From positions 1 to 26,339 of IMG/VR virus record IMGVR_UViG_3300022678_000051: a DNA stretch of 26,339 nt. One strand, written 5' to 3'. The number at the start of each line of letters is the position of its first letter. Positions within the stretch are counted from its first letter, which is position 1. Made by a program: the position numbers and the translations under genes. The notes beneath the pieces are model-generated. The model did not search any database and was not told the origin of the DNA. It saw only the letters and a list, made by a program, of their open reading frames with translations. Positions 8,446 through 15,911 of this stretch are shown piece after piece. Source of the stretch: a virus.

Positions 8446-9158
8446 ATGACATCATTGCCCATCAAAGACCTAGCGACTACCAATGTGGAGACAAAACGAC
8501 AAGAAGTGTTTGAACACATTCAAAACCTTTTTGGCCCTTTTCATGAGTGGTTTATTGCCGGAAGTTTTGCTAATAGTTACGTTACATCGCCTAATGATGT
8601 TGATATATATTTTTATACCGAACATGATTATCGTCTGGGAAAACAAATAATTGAGGGGGCTTCAAGAGCTCGATTAATTGCAAAATCCAAGTATGCCGAT
8701 ACTTATATAATTCCAAAATTCCGATTGCAATTCAACTAATTCATAAACTTTTCGGAAGCCCGCAAGACGTTTTTGATTCAATGGATATTAATGTCTGTAA
8801 ACAAGCAATTCTTTCAAATTCCGACACCGTAGCAGACAAGACAGCATTTGATCTTCTAGCGTTTAGTGATTCTGATGTAATTGCAACAGACAGTTTTTCA
8901 CGATATATAAAATATTATCAGCGTTATCACCCAAAACGTAACTTAGATAAAGCATTTTTATATTTGTTTGAAAACTTTATTACTAATAATACATTGGTCG
9001 AGAGTTATTACGCTAAAGAAATCCCTCAACCAATAAACACATTAGTTTATAAACTTTTCTGTTCTTATAAACACTATGGTACAAAGTACATTTCAAATCG
9101 TGTACAAAACGAAGTTTTGGAGTTAATCCATAATGAAGTACCTGAACTATTAATGTGA
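8446..9158 (+). pseudogene. Nucleotidyltransferase-fold protein, split by a one-base frameshift
   Basis: The first part starts at 8446 (AGGA site 5 bases upstream). It carries a nucleotidyltransferase signature, WFIAGSFANSY then NDVDIYFY: Gly39-Ser40 and Asp51/Asp53. It stops at 8739. In the -1 frame the reading continues without a break from the AAAA run at 8715-8718 as IPIAIQLIHKLFGSPQDVFD, then MDINVCKQAI, to the stop at 9158. This Q-L-I...G...D-V-F-D pattern is what normally follows the catalytic sheet in such phage proteins, so the two parts are one gene of about 237 residues. One extra A in the run would restore it. It may be a pseudogene, a sequencing error, or a programmed -1 shift, although no canonical slippery heptamer is present. 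The substrate is unknown. Confidence 0.65.
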
Positions 9159-9169
9159 AATGTACTTTG
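9082..9169. repeat. Perfect 14-bp inverted repeat spanning the end of the nucleotidyltransferase gene
   Basis: CAAAGTACATTTCA (9082-9095) and TGAAATGTACTTTG (9156-9169) are exact reverse complements separated by 60 bases. The right arm begins exactly at the TGA stop codon. In RNA this would close a long hairpin at the 3' end of the gene; in DNA it could be a paired protein-binding site. No U tract follows, so it is not an ordinary terminator. Confidence 0.7.
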
Positions 9170-9181
9170 CAGGGTTTTGCA

Positions 9182-9187
9182 TATAAT
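9182..9187 (+). promoter_or_regulatory. Candidate promoter -10 element before the helicase operon
   Basis: A perfect TATAAT lies in an intergenic gap, 30 bases before the leader ribosome site. No good -35 hexamer is seen 16-18 bases upstream (AATGTA and its neighbours), and TG sits two bases rather than one before it. The 14-bp inverted repeat arm covers the -35 region, which would suit a regulated or activator-dependent promoter. Confidence is low on sequence alone. Confidence 0.35.
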
Positions 9188-9216
9188 CCTATAACACCGT
9201 TCGGAGGTAGTACTGA

Positions 9217-9249
9217 ATGCTACACTTTAGAGGTACGAAAGTATATTAA
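9217..9249 (+). CDS. Short leader ORF (10 codons) overlapping the helicase start
   Basis: This is a tiny reading frame, MLHFRGTKVY, with a strong GGAGG ribosome site (9203-9207) at 9-base spacing. Its TAA stop overlaps the helicase ATG as TAATG. The helicase itself has only AGAGG about 15 bases upstream, a poor distance. The most natural reading is that ribosomes load on the leader and re-initiate on the helicase. TAATG overlaps also join real genes at 15690, 15911 and 22970, so the phage uses this coupling routinely. The peptide has no Trp, His-run or other attenuator signature. Confidence 0.5.
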   Translation: MLHFRGTKVY

Positions 9250-10682
9250 TGAAATCTTTAACAAACGAGCAACAAGCGGTAGTTGATTTCGCCAAAGCCG
9301 CGCAAGACGACTCTCTTATACTCGTCGATTCTGTGGCCGGGAGTGGTAAAACAACTTTATTGGTCGCATTATCAGAAAACTTATCACCGTCTAATGGATT
9401 ATATATCAGCTACAATAAAGCCTTGGCGACTGAAGCTGCAGAAAAGTTCCCCTCATTTATTGATTGTCGAACAACACATTCTCTCGCTTATCGGGCAATT
9501 GTCCCCGCACTCGGTCTTAAAATTGGCTTTTTTAATACTAGACAAATTGAAGAAGTGATCCCGTATCAAGATAAATACGATTTGGTTGAAGACATAAAAG
9601 AATTTTGTCTTTCACATTATCTTTCTTATAATGTATTTGCAGAAGAACAAAATAAAAAGAATGCGATTCTAGCAAATAAATATTTAACTTTAATGGCAAC
9701 AGGCAAAATTGAATGTACTCATGATTTTTATTTGAAGCTTTTTCATATCTATCTTGCCGAAGATAAGCTTGATCAAGTTGAGTATTCTTTGATTCTCCTA
9801 GATGAAGCTGGCGATTTAAATGAAGTTACATTAGAAATTTTCCGTCTTCTAAGCGGTAAAATTAAAGTAGCTGTTGGTGATGTTCATCAAAATATTTTTA
9901 CATTTAACCATACAATTAATTGTTTTGCTCGTCTTAAAGATGATGGTGTAATGTTTCGTCTTACGAAATCGTTTCGCGTCCCACACTACATTGCTAAGCC
10001 GGTTGAAAAGTTTTGCCAAAAGTACTTAGATCCCGAAATGTGCTTTCGTGGTGTTGAGAATCCAAAAACAGAAATTAAAACTCGTGGATATATTTCTAGA
10101 ACTAATGCTGGTTTGATTAGTAAAATTATTGAATTAAACTCGCAACGTATGCCGTATGCATTAGTTCGTCCGGCAAAAGATATCTTTAAACTCCCACTAA
10201 TTGTTGCGGGGCTTAAGTATCAAGGTAAGATTTATGATGCGGCTTATCGTCATTTACAAGAAGATGTAGATGATTGGTATGAAAATACAAATAATATTCG
10301 TGTAGATCATAGTTCAGTAAATAGTTATTTGCGAGAAAAATACACTGAAGATTTATCGTTACTCCAAGCAATTAATCTAATCACAAAGTACGGAAAAGCT
10401 GCAATATTTGATGCATACGCCGAAGCTAAAAAACATGAAAACTCTACCCGAAAACACAACTTTTTGCTTTTAACTGCACATTCTTGTAAAGGTTTAGAGA
10501 TTGATGAAGTTATGTTTGCACCTGATATGAATGCATCAATTGATGATATTGTTGAGTTACTAAAAACTAGTCCGGATGTTTCATTGACGACTTCGGAGCG
10601 AGAAGCATTAAATTTGTACTATGTTGCGGCTACTCGTAGTCTTGTTCGATTGATTAATGCAACACATTTAGAGGGTCTGTAA
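9249..10682 (+). CDS. UvrD/PcrA-like superfamily 1 DNA helicase
   Basis: The 477-residue protein has the full SF1 motif set in order: LTNEQQAVV (Q motif, residues 4-12), VAGSGKTTL (Walker A, 29-37), SLAYRA (Ia region), LILLDEAGDL (Walker B / DExx, near 184), VGDVHQNIFTFN (motif III), LTKSFRVP (motif IV), LLLTAHSCKGLEIDEV (motif V) and LYYVAATRS (motif VI, near 460). The motif V/VI pattern with SCKGLE and VAATR is UvrD/Rep-type, giving an expected 3'-5' polarity. It is shorter than UvrD (~720), as is usual for phage forms with reduced 2B insertions. It lies just before the split DNA polymerase and probably unwinds DNA at the fork or in repair. It is preceded by a possible coupling leader ORF. 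Confidence 0.9.
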   Translation: MKSLTNEQQAVVDFAKAAQDDSLILVDSVAGSGKTTLLVALSENLSPSNGLYISYNKALATEAAEKFPSFIDCRTTHSLAYRAIVPALGLKIGFFNTRQIEEVIPYQDKYDLVEDIKEFCLSHYLSYNVFAEEQNKKNAILANKYLTLMATGKIECTHDFYLKLFHIYLAEDKLDQVEYSLILLDEAGDLNEVTLEIFRLLSGKIKVAVGDVHQNIFTFNHTINCFARLKDDGVMFRLTKSFRVPHYIAKPVEKFCQKYLDPEMCFRGVENPKTEIKTRGYISRTNAGLISKIIELNSQRMPYALVRPAKDIFKLPLIVAGLKYQGKIYDAAYRHLQEDVDDWYENTNNIRVDHSSVNSYLREKYTEDLSLLQAINLITKYGKAAIFDAYAEAKKHENSTRKHNFLLLTAHSCKGLEIDEVMFAPDMNASIDDIVELLKTSPDVSLTTSEREALNLYYVAATRSLVRLINATHLEGL

Positions 10683-10683
10683 T

Positions 10684-11358
10684 ATGAAAATTCCTCGTAG
10701 TATTCAAGTAAATTATGAAAGCACAAATGATCCGAATACTGCGAAACAATGGTTAGAGGGTTTACCTGATCTTATCGCAGCGGATTTAGAAACAGCTCTT
10801 CGATATAGTAAAACTGAACTGCAAGAAGCCAAAGAAAAGATGCAAGATGAGCGATTATCGAAAAAAGAACGTATTCGATATCAAGCAATCGCAAAAGCAA
10901 CGGCATTAGGTCATCCTTACCATTGTACTATTACACATGTAAATATTGCATGGACTGAAGAAGACGCATATGTATTTATTATTGACAACAAAGCAATTGC
11001 TGATCTGGTACTGAATTTCTTAATCACCACCAAGAAAAAGCAAATTTGGCATAATTATGGTTATGATGGACGTTTTATGCGATACTATGCTGATAAAGAC
11101 CCAATTGATATCGAAGATACCCAAATTTTAGCAAAAACCTTAATCAACCACGTTGAGACCTATAAGGCTCGTACTGGTTTAAAGGAATTAATGGGTCCGT
11201 ATTACGGAGATTGGGGAATTGATGCTGAAAACTTTGATCTTGAAAAACAACATGATCCCAAAGTAATAAAATATTCGGCAATCGATGCAGCAGCAACTTT
11301 TAAGCTTTGGAATGATTTACAAACATTTATAAAAAATAACCCATTGGAGGAGGTATGA
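10684..11358 (+). CDS. 3'-5' proofreading exonuclease (DnaQ-like), separate subunit of a family A polymerase
   Basis: The 224-residue protein has DEDDy exonuclease motifs: Exo I AADLETAL (Asp34, Glu36), Exo II IWHNYGYDGRF (Asn124, Asp128) and Exo III YSAIDAAATF (Tyr197, Asp201). Residues 41-75 form a charged helical insert just after Exo I. The next gene, overlapping by ATGA (11355-11358), encodes the polymerase part, so the two chains correspond to the exo and pol halves of a Pol I-like enzyme and probably form a complex. An AGGG-type ribosome site lies in the end of the helicase gene, whose stop is 1 base upstream. Confidence 0.88.
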   Translation: MKIPRSIQVNYESTNDPNTAKQWLEGLPDLIAADLETALRYSKTELQEAKEKMQDERLSKKERIRYQAIAKATALGHPYHCTITHVNIAWTEEDAYVFIIDNKAIADLVLNFLITTKKKQIWHNYGYDGRFMRYYADKDPIDIEDTQILAKTLINHVETYKARTGLKELMGPYYGDWGIDAENFDLEKQHDPKVIKYSAIDAAATFKLWNDLQTFIKNNPLEEV

Positions 11359-13175
11359 CATATTCTGCACATGATCAATTACCTGCTCCAGAACCAAAAG
11401 ATAAAGAATATCCGTTTGGATATTTTTATGAACATACAGCAAAACATTTGATTAAAGATACCGTTCGTATAATGGATAACGGTTTACATATAGATATGGA
11501 TAAGGTTATTGCTCTTGAAAAATTGCTTGCTGAACAACTTGAAGTGGTTGCAACAGAACTAGCGGGTAATTCGATTATTCAAGAATACCTTCAATTGAAG
11601 CATAAAAATGAGATTGATGCATATATTGAAGATCGTAAAAGCAAGATGCGAAGTCCGGATTATTATCTAGTCCCATTTAAAGTTAAAGATATGAACCATA
11701 GAAGCTATTTTATGGATGAATATGCTGCAATGCAGGGTTGGAGTAGTCCTGAAGAAAAACTCCCAACAGGAGTCGGAAAATGGCCCGTTAAGCTTGTAAA
11801 AAAATATGCAGCAACGAATCAAGTTGTAAAAATGCTTTTAGATGAGCGATTACCAGAAGATATGCCAGTAATCCAAAAAGCCATGAAACGTCTTGCTGAA
11901 GACAAAGCCCGGCTTTATAATGAAAAGTATATGCAGCAAGTGAAAAATCCGGCATTACCATACCCTGTATTTAATCCCGGTTCACCACTACAAAAACAAG
12001 AATTATTTGCACTCTTAGGTATTGAATCTGATAAGGTTTCAAAAGACACCGGTTTACCGAGCTGGGATCGAGATCAGATTGAAAGGGTAAACCGTGAAAC
12101 GACAGACGATACTATCCGCCATTTTACGCAGTGTTTTATTGATTACTCTTTTGCGGCGATTGTTAAAAACAACTTCATCGAAGCGTTTTACAACTTTACC
12201 GTAAATGACCGATTGTACGGACAATATAAACTTTTAGGTGCAAAAAGTGGTCGTTATACAAGCGCTAATCCAAACATGTTAAATGCGCCATCAACTAATT
12301 CGCGCTTCGCAAAACCGATTAAAGAGTGTTTTACAGCTCCTGAAGGTTTTGTTATTGGTGCGATTGATTACGCTGCACTTGAAGACCGTGTAATGGCAAA
12401 TCTGTCACGCGATCCAAATAAATTAGGGTTATTTCTTGAGAACCTCGATGGACACTCATTATCTGCCACCTATTATTATCCTCAACGTGTGCGGAATTTG
12501 ATTGGTGATTTTACAGATAATAAACAAGCATCTATACAGCTTAAACAATTAGTTGACGATGGAAACAAAGATGCAAAAACTGTTCGTCAGGATAGTAAAC
12601 CAATTAGTTTTGGATTAGCCTATGGTGCATACCCGAAAAAAGTTGCAGCAACGGTTAAAATCCCTTTGTGGGAAGCCGAAGAAATCTTTGATGCATATCA
12701 CCATGAATTATATCCTGGAATTACTGACTATCGAGAAAATTATGTTTTAGAAACTAGTCGACAGAAAGGACGAATTCATTTAGGTTTAGGTTTTTATATA
12801 AATACTGATGATGCTGATCGAGATATTCGAACACTTAATAATGCTACATGTCAGTTTTGGTCAATTCTTACCGCGTTAACTATAAATAAAATGCATATCT
12901 TAATTGATGAAGCTGGTTTCGAAAATGATATATTTATTACATCAACAGTCTACGATAGTATCTATTTTGAAATTCGAAACAAACCAGAAATTATTAAGTG
13001 GGTAAATGACACTGTTGTACCAATCATGGAAACCGATTTTATGGTTGATCAAATTGTTCATAATACAGCTGATTTAGAACTAGGGAATAACTGGAGTTCA
13101 TTACATGCTTTATCCCATAACGCAAGTCTTGAAGAAATCTCACAAGTACTTGAGAAATTGAAGGAAGAACTATGA
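11355..13175 (+). CDS. Family A DNA polymerase, polymerase domain (no exonuclease domain)
   Basis: The 606-residue replicative polymerase has motif A GAIDYAALEDR (catalytic Asp338, Glu343, Arg345) and motif B RQDSKPISFGLAYG (Arg411, Lys415, Tyr423, with the family spacing Lys+8=Tyr). Motif C is TSTVYDSIYFE, with catalytic Asp534. The His and Glu of the usual H-D-E are replaced by Tyr and Ser; the essential Asp is kept. The thumb-region pattern FNPGSPLQKQELFALLG and the GRYTSANPNMLNAPS strand are classical Pol I signatures. The exonuclease domain is supplied by the preceding gene. A strong GGAGGAGG site and the ATGA overlap give coupled, near-equimolar synthesis. It has no motif-rich C-terminal addition. 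Confidence 0.93.
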   Translation: MTYSAHDQLPAPEPKDKEYPFGYFYEHTAKHLIKDTVRIMDNGLHIDMDKVIALEKLLAEQLEVVATELAGNSIIQEYLQLKHKNEIDAYIEDRKSKMRSPDYYLVPFKVKDMNHRSYFMDEYAAMQGWSSPEEKLPTGVGKWPVKLVKKYAATNQVVKMLLDERLPEDMPVIQKAMKRLAEDKARLYNEKYMQQVKNPALPYPVFNPGSPLQKQELFALLGIESDKVSKDTGLPSWDRDQIERVNRETTDDTIRHFTQCFIDYSFAAIVKNNFIEAFYNFTVNDRLYGQYKLLGAKSGRYTSANPNMLNAPSTNSRFAKPIKECFTAPEGFVIGAIDYAALEDRVMANLSRDPNKLGLFLENLDGHSLSATYYYPQRVRNLIGDFTDNKQASIQLKQLVDDGNKDAKTVRQDSKPISFGLAYGAYPKKVAATVKIPLWEAEEIFDAYHHELYPGITDYRENYVLETSRQKGRIHLGLGFYINTDDADRDIRTLNNATCQFWSILTALTINKMHILIDEAGFENDIFITSTVYDSIYFEIRNKPEIIKWVNDTVVPIMETDFMVDQIVHNTADLELGNNWSSLHALSHNASLEEISQVLEKLKEEL

Positions 13176-13612
13176 CACTAGATCCTACGTCTATAGATGC
13201 AATGCATTGGGCTCAACAATTAGTTGCAACAGCAAAAAAACATAACTTCCCACTTGAAAAAGTACTTGATGAGGAATGGCTTGTTGGCTGGTTTGCAAAC
13301 TATTGGGCTGCAGTGAATGATCCATTACAGATGCAAAACGAACAGTTACAAGAGCAACTCCAACTTAAAGAACTTGAACTGGATGGAATTGGATCCAAGC
13401 TTTTAAATCTACAACAAGCGTATATTCAACTTCAGAAGGAACGCAATCTGTTTCGAGAAGTCTTAGATACAATCAACGAACAAATAAAAATTGTTCATCT
13501 TGATATGGGTGGGAAGCATCGATACGCGATTGCGCAAAAAGATCAACAAGTAATAGGAGAAACTCTCCAAAATATTAAAGAATTGTATGATCTTCATCCA
13601 GAAAGGACCTAA
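13172..13612 (+). CDS. Small coiled-coil phage protein of unknown function
   Basis: This 146-residue protein overlaps the polymerase stop by ATGA with a GGAAG ribosome site. The N-terminal part has an aromatic-rich segment, DEEWLVGWFANYWAAVND (about residues 33-50). Residues ~53-105 are a Gln/Glu/Leu-rich coiled coil (QNEQLQEQLQLKELELDGI onward). The C-terminal end is helical. The acidic-aromatic stretch before a coiled coil occurs in small accessory proteins of phage replication regions, but I do not recognise a named family. Translational coupling to the polymerase suggests a related role; this is inference. Confidence 0.75.
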   Translation: MTLDPTSIDAMHWAQQLVATAKKHNFPLEKVLDEEWLVGWFANYWAAVNDPLQMQNEQLQEQLQLKELELDGIGSKLLNLQQAYIQLQKERNLFREVLDTINEQIKIVHLDMGGKHRYAIAQKDQQVIGETLQNIKELYDLHPERT

Positions 13613-13619
13613 CGCAAGA

Positions 13620-14195
13620 ATGGCTACTAAATTAATTCAATCGGCCAATCTAAAACTTGGACCAAACACAATGATGTTTAATATCCCAGCCTGTCCTGCA
13701 GTTTGTGGTCGTATCTGTGCAGGCTGTTACAGCTACAAAGCATACCGAATGTACCCTAAGGTACTTATCGCGCAAGAACGTCGACTAGAGGCATCAAAAC
13801 GGCCCGATTTTGCCATGATTATTCAACAAGAGTTGGCCAGTTTACGAAAGAAGCCGACATATTTTCGGATTCATGGTTCGGCTGGTGAGTTTTATAATCA
13901 GACGTATATTAATGCTTGGGCCGAGATTGCAAAAACAACCCCAAATGTGATATTCTACGCTTATACGAAGCGATTACAAGATTTCGATTTTACAACCTTA
14001 CAAAAATTATCTAATATGGTTTTGATTGATAGTTTACATTTCGGAAAAGTTAATTTTGGGAAAGCAGAAGAGGTTCCCTCTGGAGCTTATATCTGTCCAG
14101 CTCAAAAAGATGTTGTTATCTGCGGCATTGATTGTACATGGTGCATGCAAAAAGGATATGCAGATACACATGGGGTATTTTTTATTAAACATTAA
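13620..14195 (+). CDS. GP88-like cysteine-rich phage protein
   Basis: I prefer the ATG at 13620 (MATKLIQSANLKLG, 191 residues), with AAGGA about 12 bases upstream; an in-frame ATG at 13587 would lie inside the previous gene without a ribosome site. The N-terminal pattern NTMMFNIPACPAVCGRICAG followed by CYS gives four closely spaced cysteines, then IAQERRLEAS. Near the C-terminus are YICPAQ, VICGIDCTWCMQ and more cysteines. This arrangement, with a central TIM-barrel-like FRIHGSAGEF ... FYAYTKR section, resembles the phage 'gene product 88' family. The family has no established activity; the cysteines suggest bound zinc or an iron-sulphur cluster. Confidence 0.7.
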   Translation: MATKLIQSANLKLGPNTMMFNIPACPAVCGRICAGCYSYKAYRMYPKVLIAQERRLEASKRPDFAMIIQQELASLRKKPTYFRIHGSAGEFYNQTYINAWAEIAKTTPNVIFYAYTKRLQDFDFTTLQKLSNMVLIDSLHFGKVNFGKAEEVPSGAYICPAQKDVVICGIDCTWCMQKGYADTHGVFFIKH

Positions 14196-14202
14196 CAGTT
14201 AA

Positions 14203-14264
14203 GAGCAAGGGTACTGTCTCCTACCCTGATGGGCCTTTCCGGTGGGGTGCTCGCTAATCACCGG
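14203..14264 (+). promoter_or_regulatory. Structured intergenic RNA before the RusA-like gene (possible pseudoknot)
   Basis: Hairpin I has a perfect 6-bp stem AGGGTA (14208-14213) / TACCCT (14222-14227). Hairpin II has a perfect 6-bp stem CCGGTG (14239-14244) / CACCGG (14259-14264). GAGCA (14203-14207), just before hairpin I, is complementary to TGCTC (14248-14252) in the loop of hairpin II, which would make a pseudoknot. The GGAGG ribosome site of the next gene follows 14 bases later. No U tract follows, so it is not a standard terminator. A role in controlling translation is inferred. Confidence 0.4.
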
Positions 14265-14288
14265 ATCTTATTTCTATTGGAGGATATT

Positions 14289-14699
14289 TTGAGATTAATA
14301 CTCCCTATTTACTATACTCAACAGTTTAAACGCAAAAATGATAAAGTTTGGCTAGTTGGGGATAATGCTTTTCGCAATTGGCATTACTTTCTTAAAAACC
14401 AAGTAAAACAACATTACCACAACTTAGTTGCTACACAAGTAACTGGAATACCATTAAACGGTCCATACGAACTTCGAATTAGGTTGTATTTAAAAAATCC
14501 AAATTCGGATCCATCAAATGTTGCATCAAGAATGGAAAAATTTACTTTAGACGCCTTACAAGCAGAAGGTGTTATAAAGAGTGATAATAGTAAGTATCAT
14601 AAACGTACCTTGTGGGAATTTATGGAGATTGATAAAGAAAACCCACGAGCAGAAATCGAATTAATCGCAATCCCAACTACTGGAGAAAACAATGGCTGA
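14289..14699 (+). CDS. RusA-like Holliday junction resolvase (TTG start)
   Basis: The start is taken as TTG 14289 because GGAGG (14279-14283) lies 5 bases upstream; an in-frame ATG at 14229 has no ribosome site and falls within structured RNA. The resulting 137-residue protein has RusA family length (~120-140). The key region is NPNSDPSNVASRMEKFTLDA followed by LQAEGVIKSDNSKY, matching the RusA pattern of an acidic pair, a Lys helix, 'DAL', and a downstream acidic pair that bind catalytic metals. RusA dimers cut four-way DNA junctions symmetrically, which suits resolving replication and recombination intermediates before packaging. It overlaps the next gene by 8 bases. Confidence 0.83.
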   Translation: MRLILPIYYTQQFKRKNDKVWLVGDNAFRNWHYFLKNQVKQHYHNLVATQVTGIPLNGPYELRIRLYLKNPNSDPSNVASRMEKFTLDALQAEGVIKSDNSKYHKRTLWEFMEIDKENPRAEIELIAIPTTGENNG

Positions 14700-15096
14700 A
14701 TTGAAAGAAGTACTCAACGAACGTGGCTCAAATTATGGAAATTTTCATACTTTTTCGAATTTGTCCCAATCACTGTATGCCATTATCATGAAGCATTATA
14801 GTGATCTCAACAAACAACGCGGTGAAGATGCACCGTTGCCTGCATTTATGGCTGAATCTCTTCGGATGATTTGTCATAAGCTTGCACGAATTGCGAACGG
14901 CAATCCTTATTATGCGGATAGTTGGATAGATATCGGAGGATACTCCCAACTAGTTGCTAATATCCTTGAGGCACACGAGGCCCAACAAGCACAAGCTGCG
15001 GTGGCTAAAGCAAAAGCAGACGATGCGAAAGCAAATGCTGAAGAAGTTAAAGCGACTAGTCCACAACTCGTAAATCCCCAACCTAAACCCGAATAA
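14692..15096 (+). CDS. DUF6378-like conserved phage protein
   Basis: The 134-residue protein starts within the end of the RusA-like gene (GGAGAA site). The N-terminal VLNERGSNYGNF, the central SLRMICHKLARIANGNPYYA and the following DSWIDIGGYSQL form the signature I associate with the DUF6378 family: an ERg.xYG motif, a K-x-A-R-I helix, and a DsWxDIxGY segment. Activity is not established; the all-helical fold with these acidic positions recalls MazG-type enzymes but is not proof. The last ~40 residues are a low-complexity Ala/Lys/Glu tail (AQAAVAKAKADDAKANAEEV) ending in a Pro-rich stretch, an unusual extension. Confidence 0.75.
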   Translation: MAELKEVLNERGSNYGNFHTFSNLSQSLYAIIMKHYSDLNKQRGEDAPLPAFMAESLRMICHKLARIANGNPYYADSWIDIGGYSQLVANILEAHEAQQAQAAVAKAKADDAKANAEEVKATSPQLVNPQPKPE

Positions 15097-15105
15097 GGAG
15101 TAGTT

Positions 15106-15690
15106 ATGTCTGGAATTGTCTTTGAACTACCGAAATCCCCAACTAGGATTTGGGATCTTGCTGTACCAATCGTTATAGATAAAGATGAGCGGAATATTAA
15201 AATTTATATTCGCGATACAATCGATGAACCGTACAACTATAATGAAATGTGTTATTTGCTGGCAACTGCTCGCGAAGGAACCGTTGTCGATCTTTATCTG
15301 AATACGCCGGGTGGTATTATTGATACCGCATTTATGCTCGCAGATGCAATTAAAGCATCAAAAGCAAAAGTTGTTGGACATTTGGCGGGAACTGTAGCGT
15401 CTGCAGGAACTATTATAGCAATGGTCTGTGACGAAATTGAAGTTGCACCACACTTGTCTTTTATGATTCATAACTATTCTGGCGGAATGCAAGGGAAAGG
15501 AAATGAACTAAAAGCTCGACAACAGTTTGTCGATGCGCAACTTAATGATGCCTTCAAAACTTTTTATTCTGGATTTTTGACAGAAGATGAAATGGATCGT
15601 GTCATTGAAGGTACCGATCTTTGGATGGGTACTGACGAAGTTGCTGAACGTTGGAATAAACGAGTAAGTTATATGAAAGGAGAAGTTTAA
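15106..15690 (+). CDS. ClpP-like serine protease
   Basis: The 194-residue protein has the ClpP/crotonase fold and the size of ClpP. LNTPGGIIDTAFMLADAI (about residues 65-82) is the oxyanion-loop motif. GTVASAGTIIA contains the nucleophile Ser99, and FMIHNYSGG contains His122, nearly the same numbering as in E. coli ClpP (Ser97/His122). The Asp is probably in TDLWMGTDEVAE. It lacks a head-maturation context: its neighbours are nucleotide and DNA enzymes, not portal or capsid genes. It may therefore work as a peptidase on host or phage proteins with a host Clp ATPase, rather than as a prohead protease. A strong AAGGAG site precedes the ATG. The stop overlaps the next ATG as TAATG. Confidence 0.87.
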   Translation: MSGIVFELPKSPTRIWDLAVPIVIDKDERNIKIYIRDTIDEPYNYNEMCYLLATAREGTVVDLYLNTPGGIIDTAFMLADAIKASKAKVVGHLAGTVASAGTIIAMVCDEIEVAPHLSFMIHNYSGGMQGKGNELKARQQFVDAQLNDAFKTFYSGFLTEDEMDRVIEGTDLWMGTDEVAERWNKRVSYMKGEV

Positions 15691-15911
15691 TGGAAGAAGA
15701 ATTAGCTGCCTTTATTAAAAATATGACACAACTGGATAATAATGGCGCTGCTGAAATCTTTTCAACAAAAATGACAAAGTCCGTACCAACGGTGTTAGGA
15801 GAAACAATTACTGGGCTGTTAGCTCAAAAGTCCCTAACAAAAGCACAAGTCGATCTATTAGCGTTGCTTCTAGATTCGTGGACTAAACTTACACTTGGTG
15901 GGAAAAGTTAA
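15690..15911 (+). CDS. Small protein of unknown function
   Basis: A 73-residue helical protein, coupled by TAATG to both the ClpP-like gene before it and the MazG-like gene after it; AAAGGAG lies upstream. No recognised motif, signal peptide or membrane segment is visible. The sequence is a series of amphipathic helices (EELAAFIKNM, then KAQVDLLALLLDSWTKL). The double overlap makes it a real gene. A link to its neighbours' functions is only positional. Confidence 0.75.
   Translation: MEEELAAFIKNMTQLDNNGAAEIFSTKMTKSVPTVLGETITGLLAQKSLTKAQVDLLALLLDSWTKLTLGGKS

Noticed and set aside
8713-8722. Programmed -1 frameshift site in the nucleotidyltransferase gene
   Set aside because: A AAA TTC does not fit X XXY YYZ, because the second tRNA would not re-pair well. 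A one-base deletion in the A run is simpler, though slippage is not excluded.
11340-11370. A second intron or a frameshift splitting the DNA polymerase
   Set aside because: The junction is a normal ATGA overlap with a strong GGAGGAGG ribosome site and no intervening sequence; no group I core elements are present.
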